From Synchiropus splendidus (taxonomy: Eukaryota > Chordata > Actinopteri > Syngnathiformes > Callionymidae): DNA of 64,000 bases. The notes beneath the pieces are model-generated. The model searched no databases. It was not told the origin of the DNA and saw only the letters and a list, made by a program, of their open reading frames with translations. Position numbers and translations under genes: made by a program. Where the stretch lies: contig NC_071348.1 of NCBI RefSeq assembly GCF_027744825.2, positions 13,363,563 to 13,427,562 of the forward strand. Direction: 5' to 3'. Shown here piece by piece: positions 23,241 to 34,700 of this stretch (position 1 is its first letter; every line of letters starts with the position of its first letter).

Positions 23241-26200
23241 GTACATATACATGCACAGTAAGACGCAGCACATTAAAGCAATCATTTGAATGGGAGAGGG
23301 AAGTGCGGAGTACTAGAGGATTTGGACGTGTAAACAATGGCTACATAGTGCGAAGGAGGTTACCATGTTGTATATTTAAGGCTCCACCCTGTTTCATGTT
23401 TGGTAACCTGAGAAATAGTGAATGAGACACAAAGGATGAGAGTTCACCCCGCCTCTACTGGGTGTACAGTGAGCACGGTCACTTGGCATAACCTTGATGA
23501 AAGTGGACACATTGTAAAAGACAGAAAAATCAATGACATGCACATAAAAATATTCTTCATTTCAGGCTGGAGCTCTCTGGGGGGAAAAGAGGCTATTACC
23601 AGACTAGCACAATAACTGCTGAATGATTCTACAGAAAGTGAGCAGAGATATCAAAGATTGAACTCGACATTGGAGCGTATCTGATGAGAAGTCAGTGTAG
23701 CAGAAAGCAGAGGAAACCACCCGTGGAGAGCAATGGGAAGCTGACAGAGAGGAAAGCAAGGAGTCCTCAGATGACACCCGGAACGCAACCATTGCTGCAG
23801 TACCGCTCTCCACCACTACCACCATGACAGCAGTGCAGTCACAGATCTGGCTCAAAATCAAACAGCTACAGAGATCTAGTGTCACTCTGAAAATAAAACC
23901 CACAATCACAGAATCATTGGTGGTGATTGGACAGGATTTCCATCATACCTTTGAGTAGCATAGCACACAAAAGAAACACTGTGACCAAAGATTAGTGTTT
24001 TGTTAAGCCCAATTATTTCCCTTTTATTCCACAACTAGTAGTAGTGTTTTGTTTGCTTATTTAATGTTATTATGAGTCAAGTCTATTTAATATTTATTTT
24101 TATATGTTTTTATTTATGTATATTTTATTGATGTAAAAGAAACTTTAGCTGTAATAGAATCCTACGAAGCAAACCGGGCAATAGGAATCCACCCTTCCCA
24201 GAAACAGGTTTGCAAAAACTTCCAAAAAGTTAAAAAAGAGGAATCATATAATGTCAAATCACTTCAGTGAGGGTCATAATACAGGGATAGCTAATGGCTC
24301 TACTAAGTGGCATAATTGGAGTTTGCCTCGATCGTTCAACAAAAATGTGTTCACGTACAATAGTATACAATATATAATGTAATACAATACTTAAATAAGT
24401 GTAGAGATGACCAATTCAACGCATCACATAGTGTGTAGTGTCAGATTTCTTTTGGGGTAAAATTGCGGCTTTGTGAGCCAGAGGCAACTCATAGATGTTT
24501 GTAGCCTCATAGCTGCTAGCTAAAGATGTAGCGGAGATGTCATGTGAGTATATCCAGTAAGAACAATATCTGTTGTTGAAGCATATACATTTTTGAAATT
24601 ATAGTCACGGTGGGGGCAGTTTTTGCCTGGGTGACAGTGCTGCGGGAAACCCTGCACACGCTGATCCCTCATGTGACAACCACGTCAGAAAACTTTGGAT
24701 TGCTTGATCAAACAAAACCAATACTATAATAGTCTTGCATGGAAATTGGGAAACATGACATGCACGCCGCGCGCTTGTGTTTATCGAATTTGTCAGAGAT
24801 GTTAAATTGTGGGGATTGTATTGTATTATATTATTGCCGAGTCCTACTTGTTGGTTGCAACCCTGAATTCTACTTTAAATCCCATAACTTGTCATCAAAA
24901 AAAACAAATATTGATTTCTACTTTTGTGGAGTAACTTTAGTTTGACTTGATTATATTATTTATTGCACTAGCGCTTTAGCCTCAGTGTGCTTTTAATTGT
25001 GTTGTTACATATTTAATGCTCTTACCACATACTCCATTGGCCAAAAGTGGCTGCGTGGCTGTAACCCTAAAAACACCAAAATGCACATGAACACATGATG
25101 CAAACAAACACATGCACATACAACAAATGGCAGGTGCTGATAACAGCCATGTTGCAGATTCCTGACTCCCATCATGCATTGGATCAGCTGTAGGGAGGGT
25201 TCTGTTTGATATGACTGATTCAGCGCAGAGACACGACAGAAGAGAAGAAAGCACAGGGTAAGAATGAAACAAGCAATAATCTAGCCAGCATGTTTAAACA
25301 CAGACTTTGGTATGACAAGAATTGACTGAAAGAACCACATGTCTAGGATGTTTGTGTCTTGGCTTGCCTGACTCCACGAAGCAGTGCGACAGAATAAAAG
25401 ACTGCGGATGTTGAAAAAACATAATGCAATACATCTACTTTTGCCGTCTGCTCCTTAGAGATTGATCTCATTTGACCTGGAGGGCACACAAACAGTTGAA
25501 CAAAAAAAATGAGAAGGGATGAGAGAACTACTTGACTCCATGGCTGGATATTTGCCAGACTGCAACACTGGCTTACATCGGTTCACATTACATAGTCAAG
25601 GGAGACAATGATGAAGATGATGAGTGCAGAAGGAGCAGTAGGCGGGTTAGAAAACAAGTACAAACACACACAGGAGTCAATTTGATTAGCGGAAATAAGG
25701 GTGACTGGAGCAGGGTATTCAGTAGGAGGCCTTTCTGCCCGCTTCAGTGCTCACCATGCACACAACAAACATGTGAGCTGGCTATTTTGGGTACGACCAA
25801 TACTCCCCACCACCCCCTCTAACCACACTCCTACATCTCAATCTTCTTCCATCATTCGCTTCCTGCTGTCACTCAAGGCCTCATTCACTCGAGACAAACC
25901 TACAGCCGCCATATTACAATCTAAGAGAATGACATGTGTTGCCTATGGAAGATTAGTCACTTTGTCTTATAAACAAGTTCAATAGTTCACAAGCTTTATT
26001 TTCAGAGGAGCAGAGCAGTGAAACACATATGCCAGACTGGTGATTTGTGAATGCCGACAGTTTTTCATGGAACAGCTAAATGACGTGACGCAACAGCCCC
26101 ATTAAAGTGCTGTGAAAATGCGCCTAACTGAATGAAGCACTTTGACTCAGAAATGCATGACCAAACAGTTCCAGCATCATTTATTATTGCATAAGCACAG

Positions 26201-28252
26201 CCTTGAAAAAATTCCATAACTACTGGGTGATACCAGCATATTGTACAATTTGCCCGAGTTGTATTTATGTGCATATGGAAATTGTTTTAGCAAGAGGAAA
26301 TGTCTTAATTCCAAACTGAAAGACACATTAAATGACTATATGTGTTGGAAAGTAGTTTGTTTCCGAGCAAAGCACAGGAAATCGAAAAATAAACCGGTTG
26401 TGGAGAAGAGCTATTGTGGCAACACCATAACAATATGACTTATAAGAAGTTTTTTTGTAGAAAAGTAAGGGGTAGGAGTTTAATTTACTCATACACTAGG
26501 GAAGCCTGTTGGTCCGGGCTGAGTAACCTGATGTGAACCCGTTGCGTAGTGGGACAAGTAACCAGCCTGAGGTCGACAGCTAGAAATTCTCACATCAACA
26601 CTAAAAAGATCCTGTGAGACTGCAACGTAGAGCTCACCTTAAGTACAGCAGGAAAACAGCTCGGTGCAATGTGCCGAAAACAAACATTGCTTCGGTACAT
26701 TCACCTTTGGAAGTGGAAGTGGTCTTCCACGGTTAAATGAGTGCAAAAGGAGAAATTATGTTTGAATACGCATGACAGATCCTGTCAAAATTCAACAACA
26801 ACAATCAAAAATCAAAATTCACTGTCTACCTCCTTGTCATCTTTTATGCGACGTGAACACATATTACTATTACATTATCATAATAATTATTATTATACTG
26901 CTGTTGTGTGTGGCTGATTTTAAGAAATATTTGGCTGTGATGTTGGAACTTCGGACATGTGGGTGAAAACTGTGCATTTTGAGCTCTTTAATGTGAATAA
27001 AAGATGTGACAAGTTCATGATTCAAGTTCAGAACAGTGCTGAGTTTGTTTCATGAGTCAGTCTTGATGCTGGACCCTGTTTTCAAAACTAGTTTAGAAGT
27101 GATCTTCATGCAGTTTTAAGATGGGTGCACCACTGACCTTTCTACGGCTCAGACAGCACCACTGCAACTGGGGCTTATAAACCGGCACGGCTTGTGAATG
27201 AACAAGATCTTTTTCCTTCTTATATTAATATTATGGTGCGGTCCATGGTGTGGCATTTACAGTATGTTAAAATTAAAATTGAGAAAAAAAAGATATTTTA
27301 AAAATACAATAAAATACATTTTTCATGAACACAATAAAGAAAGAGCGGTAGATGGAAGTTCAACATTAAAACAGTAACTACTAAACTATCATACTAAATT
27401 GTATTCTGATGACGTCAAGAAGTGAATTTTCTAAGAAAGATTAAATGCAGCTGCAGAAGTTCTGCTTTTCGGAACACTCAAAATAGCTTGAGCGTTTTAA
27501 ATGAAGATCGACTTTTACAGCCTGAACAAGGCTGCATTGAATGCTTCATTCTTTTGCTCCAGAAAGTCAAATCTTGGAAACCAACATGCTCGCACAGGTT
27601 GTCCTAGATTAGAGGTTGATAAAACCACAGCACAAAGCAACAGGATGGGCAGATAGACACAAAAAACAGTACCAAGTAAACAGTGATTGGATTTGGCATG
27701 TTATATTAAAGTAATCAGCTCAGTAGGCTGCTTGAAACAGGAGTACACACCTTACACACAAAAAACATCAACAAAAGCCAGCCGTAAAGGTGCAACACAC
27801 ATCAATCAGAATTCAAGCTTTCACTACTGACTGATGTGGTGCGAGTACAACTCGACAGATCCAATTTCACTCAAGTGGATTTTCAGTTGTGACATTTCTG
27901 TGATACTTTCCAGTGACTGACAGATTTAGTCCTGGACCATATCATCAGTATTATGGTTCCCCTGATATGTTGGCATATGAGTGCGAGACTGCTGACCCTA
28001 ACCCGCCCCGGCAAGCTGACATACGTCTAGATCTTCATTTGATCTGGATCAGTGGTTGATGGGGCTTTTACTGTTTAATCAGCGAAGATTACTTTGCCGT
28101 ATGATACAATGTCAGGAGCAGCTGTGGTCGACTCTGATAACAGCCCACCACTTCCAGTCACCTCGCAAAAACAGTCTGTCAGTTATATGCCTTTCTGATC
28201 AACTTCTTTCCGTTACCTTGCTTCAACATGTAGTGCGGTGTATTTAACCGCA

Positions 28253-28266
28253 GTCACCACGGCAAC
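28253..28266 (+). promoter_or_regulatory. Exact RFX X-box match in shc1 first intron
   Basis: GTCACCACGGCAAC fits GTNRCC-N2-RGYAAC exactly. It lies about 1.8 kb downstream of the candidate shc1 first exon. The motif is seen; its use is not shown. Confidence 0.35.
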
Positions 28267-29621
28267 AGTCAGAAGATAGCTTACTGAAGGCAGGCGAGTC
28301 ATAGTCCACTCAAGGGCTGTGTTAGTTAAAAATCTGCAAGCCAGAGCAGAATCTGAGTTCAAACAAGCAACACAACTGCACAAGCTGCACAAAGTTTTAA
28401 ATATAACCCAATTTGACAGTTCATCACTGACTGCTTTAAACAATATGCCACTTAAGTTGAATAACCAAAACTTTTGTTTTAAATGAACACAGTTAGAGTT
28501 GGTGAAGAAACCCTCAAGGATGTCATGCATCATCAACTTTGCATATACCGCAATAACAGTAAAAAAAAGAAAGAAAAAAACTGCTAGAGGAAAGTTGTCC
28601 ACTCAGCAGAATATCTATTGATGTAGTTCGTGCAAAAACATGTCAGAACACAAGAATACCAGAATATACCACAGAGAAATGTTGCTTACAAGTACAGTAT
28701 TAATTATAATAAAAAGGTTTATGCATATATTTTCACAAAATCTCTTGATGAACATTTGTTTCAATTTGAATTTCTTTACAGAAAAAAAAATCCATAAAGC
28801 CACTACAAACACCACAATCAAAACTTAAAAAAGACCACATTTTACATAACAATACAACATTACTAAGCCTACTGATCAGTTTGGATGCAATTTTAACTCT
28901 ATAACGTATGTGACAAATTCATGATCCAGGGCCAAATCCAGCCCAGGTCATTTTATGTGGCTTGCAAGTGCTCAGATTTAATTTAAAGTGCACCAAAAAT
29001 TAGATGCGCGTCGAAGCCTTACAAAACATTTTTTGCTGTTCAACCAGCAGATTCTGGATCCCAACTATCGATCTGGATACTCTGAAAGCAAAAACTGATG
29101 CAGATAAAATTCATTGAAACATGAGTTGGTTGCTTGAGCTACAAGGAGGAAACCAGAGTGATTCTTGTACCACAGATTTCATGAATCTGTGGTAAAGACG
29201 GACAATTCACGTATTGAGACATCGACCACAGAATGCTGATGAATTCTGTTTAGAGTCTTATTTCCGGAGAAATAACTAGGTTTCACGCTGCTGAAAACAA
29301 TACTGGTTGATGCTTTCACAATCACTCTCGTACTGCAATGAGTAATATTGAGCTACACTAAACCAGTGTTAAAATGAGGTGATGAACCACTCAATAAAAG
29401 CAGAGATTTGTGACATAAAGAAGAGTAAAAGTGTTTTAAAAGTAAAGCAGCAAACAACTCTAGTGCAATACTTCCCTATGCGGTCAGAATCACAGCGCAT
29501 TACAACTCTGATCATCAATGAAACACCAGAGAATCACTAACAGCAGATCACAAAGTAGGTTGTGAGACATGGAAAACATACAACATAAACACTATTTATA
29601 GTTGAAAAGGTACCTTGTGTG

Positions 29622-29624
<3 letters not shown>

Positions 29625-29683
<59 letters not shown>
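29625..29683. repeat. (AT)n microsatellite, about 29 units
   Basis: Uninterrupted AT dinucleotides. A likely slippage and cruciform-prone site in the shc1 first intron. Confidence 0.98.
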
Positions 29684-29686
<3 letters not shown>

Positions 29687-30049
29687 GTATGGAGTGGTCG
29701 CAGTACTATGATACGTGAGGGAGAAATATGTTGACAACATGTTTAGAAAACGCGTAACTACGAGCTTGGAAACATGTGACCTCACTCCAATTTGAGCTCA
29801 GGCAGGACGAAGAATGCCCAGTCCAACTTAAGTCAGACATTGATCACAGTGGGACTTAGACTTTACAGTAACCTGGCAGGAACAGCTCGTCCAAATATAT
29901 CAGGCAGACTGGAACAATTCCTCCCCACGGGCACCATAAATATAGAATACCACTTCCAAGAAAGTTAGTAAACATTGGTTGGTGTTCCTACAAGAAGCAA
30001 GGGTCTAAGCATGTCCCTAAAAAGTACGCTGAACAGGCGAGGAACTTAC

Positions 30050-30260
30050 CAGCTCTCTTCCTCTCTTTCCCTCGAGTTTGCCCTCCTGCCCGCCGACCGA
30101 CAACTCCACAAACTCGACTCCAATTTCATCTAACAAGAGGAAATGTCGGCGCTTTTGTCCGTCCGGTGGCCCACGGTTTCATAAAGTTCACAAGGGATGT
30201 GTCTTAACTTCTTCTTTCCTCTCCCTTTCCTCCCCGTCCCCCCCTCTACGGTCACGACAG
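30050..30260 (-). promoter_or_regulatory. shc1: Candidate shc1 non-coding first exon and promoter
   Basis: On the minus strand a strong donor GAGCTG/GTAAGTT at 30050/30049 closes a GC-rich, CpG-containing stretch that stands out from AT-rich surroundings. The stretch holds a short upstream frame (ATG followed by KLESSLWSCRSAG) that stays open to the donor, so it could be a uORF or an alternative coding start. Assignment to shc1 rests on strand, position upstream of the p66 exon and the divergent arrangement with flad1. Confidence 0.4.
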
Positions 30261-30598
30261 AAGCCACTTCCGCGAACAAATGGCAACGTCATCTGCCCAG
30301 TGGGTGCGTGTGTGCGTGCGTGTGTTTTCTGCACCTGGCCCATTGAGCGTCAGTTACGCAAAAGGAAAACTTTCCCACTTCACCGAAGAGCTTTGCTAAC
30401 ATTATTATGAGTCAACACCACATATGAAACCACCCAAGTACTGTATATGAAGACGCGACTGCCAGTATTGAGCTTATAGGACTTAAAGTAGCTCCACGAA
30501 AAATATCCATTTTATACATAAATAACAATAATATATAATGAATACTGAGACTGTACGACAACTTGTTGTATTACCATTACAGAGATAATAATAGTAAC

Positions 30599-30632
<34 letters not shown>

Positions 30633-31612
30633 TGTGTTTTCACTGAAAACAAGAAACAACATTGCACAGACAGCACCAGACACTATTTCACATAAAACTG
30701 TATTAACGCCACATGAAATAAAATAATTTCTGAAAAAGATTAACAACTAGTAGTAATAAAATTAAAAAAAAATCAGAAAAGTAACATCATAGATTTCATG
30801 TTTCATTTTTGCGGTTCTTTAATATATGAAGTAGCCCGGTTTTTGCGTTAGTCCGTGTTCTCGGTTCCAAAGATGCCGCATCACGCCACCCACTGGCTGG
30901 GGGAAAAACAACTGCTTGGAAAAAAAAACACCCCTCAAATATCAATATAATGTATCAATGTGTAATTTCGGTTGATCATAAAAATATAAAAGAAAGAAAA
31001 CAAAAACCATCAAAATAAATATTTTATAATTTTATTTGACGGTGACTTATCCAAGCTGGTGCACGCCAGATTGATCTCAAAGTCATAAAAAAAATGTGGA
31101 TTTTATTTAAGCACACTGCTACAAAATACTGCTAACAGTCGAACGATATGAACTGATCATATATACTTTATAAATATAGTATAATTGGCAAACTTTATTT
31201 TTGATTAAGTGATTATTGGCTTTTAATCGGTAAAATTAAATTCACAGTTTGGAGATAAATAGATGGTTTATTTTTTGTCAATAGCACTGAAGATGGAATT
31301 ACCTTAGAATACAGGCGGGGCAGAACCAGAACAGCCGCAGCAACATCAACTTCGGTGAAGCAGTTTTAGAACCTGCTTGTCGTCACCCGGACCAATAGAG
31401 GCGCTACAGTAAATAAACGCTCAATGGCGACAGTAAAGAAGAAGATATACCTTTAGCATTAGCCCTTGGGCATCATTGCATTGCAGCGATTCCTCCGCAA
31501 TAGAGAGTTGCGCTGCAGAACCGCTGCTGTAGCTAAATTTTGAAAGCAAACTGTGGAAAGCGACTGCTTAAAAAAACACATTTGTGTTTATATCGAACTA
31601 TTATTGTAACAA
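30261..31612. promoter_or_regulatory. Divergent shc1/flad1 intergenic interval and flad1 promoter
   Basis: This interval of about 1.3 kb separates the candidate shc1 first exon from the flad1 start. A GC-richer part at about 31310-31560, with a CCAAT box (GGACCAATAG at about 31389-31398), is the likely flad1 core promoter and 5' UTR. In human, CKS1B lies between these two genes; no CKS1 motif was recognised in any frame here. Confidence 0.5.
30601..30631. repeat. (TAA)n microsatellite
   Basis: About ten TAA units, preceded by degenerate copies from 30585, in the interval between shc1 and flad1. Confidence 0.95.
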
Positions 31613-31746
31613 ATGACAAGCCGAATCATTTCCGCAATTGGGCGTAAGATCAGCCTTCAGAGATACGATTGGCTGCGAAGACGTGTTCTTGTGAGCTATT
31701 GGATAGTCCAACGTGACGATTGCTTCAAGGATATGTTACAAGACAA
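31613..31746 (+). CDS. flad1: flad1 first exon, presequence-like N-terminus
   Basis: ATG at 31613 opens 44 codons and ends CAAGACAA/GTGAGT, leaving two bases. The first base of exon 32719-32884 completes an Asn codon and the frame stays open into the conserved domain. The start [18 protein letters not shown] is basic and free of acidic residues until Asp19, as expected of a mitochondrial presequence. This would make the 568-aa product the mitochondrial isoform and the ATG at 32792 (residue 70) the cytosolic start. Targeting is inferred, not shown. Confidence 0.75.
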
Positions 31747-34700
31747 GTGAGTTTTCTGGGCTTTACTTCGTCTTCAATTCATGTCGTGTTTTGTTGAGGT
31801 AGAGAAACCGTACCTATTCGATAGGTTATCTTTCGTGCTCTGGGCTGTTGCCTCTAACTACACGTTCAAGAACAAATAATGTTTTTATGTTGAAGGACAA
31901 CCGAGTTTAGATCTATTCATTGACTGCTGGTCCAACACATCGAGATAACGTTTATGTTATACTGTCGATATTTTATTAGGGTTATGTATGCTATATAAAT
32001 ACTGGGTGCACGTAGAGATAATTCGTGTCTTTAGGCTTTGATACAGCCCAGGTTTAAGTTCCTCAATCCTGTGACAAATGATCAACTCTCATTTCTGCGG
32101 CCGAAAGTGAGTTTGTAAACACAAGTTGAACATAACACAACAACAACTGTATCACGTTGAACGTTACATAAGTCTTCAATAATGATGCCCGAGAAACCAT
32201 GTTGAAATTTGAACTGCCTCTATTTAGGTGAATGGTTGCACCAATTCAATACAGCATCTATAGAGTCTTGCTGACAACCAACAAGAACAGAAAATTAAAC
32301 CATACGGCAAGATCTTGATCACATTGCATTTCAAGTTATTATAAATCATTCACATCTGGTTGACTTTCTTTAGTTTGAAATGTGAAAATGCAGCGCACTA
32401 AAATTTTTTAAATTATTGTCAGGTTAAAAATGTGTAAGCCACCAAGTGTTGAGATTATAGACTTCTTTTTTCTTCTTCTTTTTTGAAGTTCTTATATGTG
32501 TGTGGTACCCATCTAATATCTATCATCTAATATTTTTTTAAATTCTGCCTCCCTTATCAAAGGATATCCCTGCTTGGTAACTAGGAGGGAGAAGAAGTCT
32601 GAGCTGCGGTGATATATTTTGCAATATTGCCTATGGATTCTTCATGTTGATGTAAGGTAAAAAAAAGAAAAACAAAACCTCTCCTTCTGGTTCACAAGTT
32701 GTTTTTCAACTCTTCCAGCCTGGAGTTGCCCGCGTTGAGTAGAGCTGCGGTGCGCTTGAGCAGAATAGCGGCTCACCTAAGCACAGCAGCCATGTCCACC
32801 AACTTTCCGGATTCAAATCCATTGTCTGCCAACAGTGATGGTCCCACTGCTGCTATTCTTATTATTGGAGATGAGATACTGAAGGTAAAATGTTCTTCAC
32901 TGCTCCCCTATATCACATTTAGATTTTATTTTGAGCGCACTAGTGACTGCAGCTTTGAGAAAAGTACCCGAACAATTTCATCTGTATGAGATGCCGTTGC
33001 TTTTCTATTTCAAAGGACAAGTTTGTCACGTCCCATCAAGTTGTTGATTTGTGTTTTAAACACAAGGCCTTTGATTTCAGTCCAATGCCACGTCTCCACT
33101 GTGATATATGCTCATTCTGTCACTGCTTTTTTTTTTTTTTTTTTTTTTTTTTGTAATTCCAAACCTTGACGTCACTACAGAGTCCTTGTGTTTGACATCC
33201 AAGTGATGGTTTGTAATGCAAGCTCATCGCGCCTGTCTTCATTTCACGTTCAGGGCCACACAGTCGACACCAACAGCACCTTTCTCACAAGAGGGCTGCG
33301 GAAGCTTGGCGTGGCCGTGCAGCGGATCACAGTGGTGCCGGACGTACCGGAGGTTATTTCCAAAGAAGTTGCCGTGCTTTCCTCTCAGTACACTCACCTC
33401 ATCACCTCCGGAGGAATAGGGCCCACCCATGATGATGTAACCTTTCAGAGCGTTGCCATGGCTTTTAAGGAGGAGGTTTATTGTCACCCAGAGCTCTCCA
33501 TGTTGGTAAAGGAGTTCTTCGGTGCAGTAGATAAGGATAGTGCCCCAATGAAGTTGGCGATGGTGCCTCGCTCTGCTAAACTCAACTATGGAACTGACCC
33601 TCAGACTGGGAAGCCTCTTCGCTACCCACTGGTGAGTGATTGAACAGACTGCTGTCTTTTGAAGACAGTTGCAATACCTCCAATTTAGCAAACTACATAG
33701 CGGCTATAGCTTCATCACCTATAGCTTTAAAGTTTTTGCTGGAATCCTTAAACATTGTAATGTTTTGATTCTGTCTGAACTCTTTGGTTTCCAGGTGAGT
33801 GTACGGAATGTCTTCATATTTCCTGGGATCCCATCATTGTTAGAAAGAACGTTCTGTGGGGCGGAGCATCTCTTTGCTGCTTCTGGTACCACTTTTCACA
33901 CACGTGAGGTAAAAAAAAAAAACGTTATTAAACATTGTTATGTAACGTAAATGTGCTGATCACGTTTCTTTGTTTCAGGTGTTTGTGGACGCTGATGAAA
34001 CTGACATCGCTCAAGTGTTGACTAAACTTCAGGATGATTGGGGAAAGAAAGTGGCTCTGGGCTCGTACCCGGACTGGCTGAGCAACTACCACAGAGTCCG
34101 GCTGGTGCTGGACTCTAATAGCATAGAAGAGGTGGAGAAAGCACGGGGCCAGTTGGTGGACGTGTTGCCTGAGGGAAGTGTAGTGCCTTTAGTCACCGAC
34201 CCAGTGACTATCGCTCCTGCTGAGGTGTACGGACTAGCCAACACAGGTAAGATGACTCATCACAGAGAAGCCTCTTTATGAGTAAAGATATTGAGGTTTA
34301 TTTTTCAATCTTTTCACCTTGCTGCGAAAGGTTCCCCACTGGGTAAAAAAGTTCATTGTGCTCTGAAAACTATTGAAATGGCACTGGATCAGTACTCTTC
34401 AGAGCAAATATGTGTCGGCTTCAACGGAGGCAAAGACTGCACGGCTCTGCTGCATCTCTACTATGCTGCTGTGAAACGGTAAAAGAAATCCCAAAATAGT
34501 TAAGGCAAAATCAGTAACCAATAAGGCGTCTCGGGACTGTGGTATTTCAACATTACATTTCAACCTCTCTGTTCTCACACAGAAATCCTATTTGGCTTTT
34601 GTTTGCCAATGTTAACATAGCAAGGCTGCACACATTGAAAGCACTGTAGAGAATTGTTTTGACCAGATTATGGAGCCAACTTGACCTGCTAAGTGACTAA

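Larger units (their letters stand above)
19304..30049 (-). other. shc1: shc1 5' UTR and long first intron region
   Basis: About 10.7 kb without a confidently coding exon lies between the p66 start exon and the candidate first exon at 30050-30260. It contains two purine-rich blocks on the minus strand (20126-20554 and 22750-23240), AT-rich stretches, an RFX-type X-box at 28253-28266, an RFX-like palindrome at 22152-22165, a CRE palindrome TGACGTCA at 27410-27417 and a long (AT)n run. Alternative first exons for the p52 transcript probably lie here, but I cannot place them. Confidence 0.45.

Noticed and set aside
29537..29785. Frame encoding Tyr-Ile repeats
   Set aside because: Translation of the (AT)n microsatellite.
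33239..33691. 150-codon minus-strand frame
   Set aside because: Antisense shadow of flad1 exon 33254-33631.
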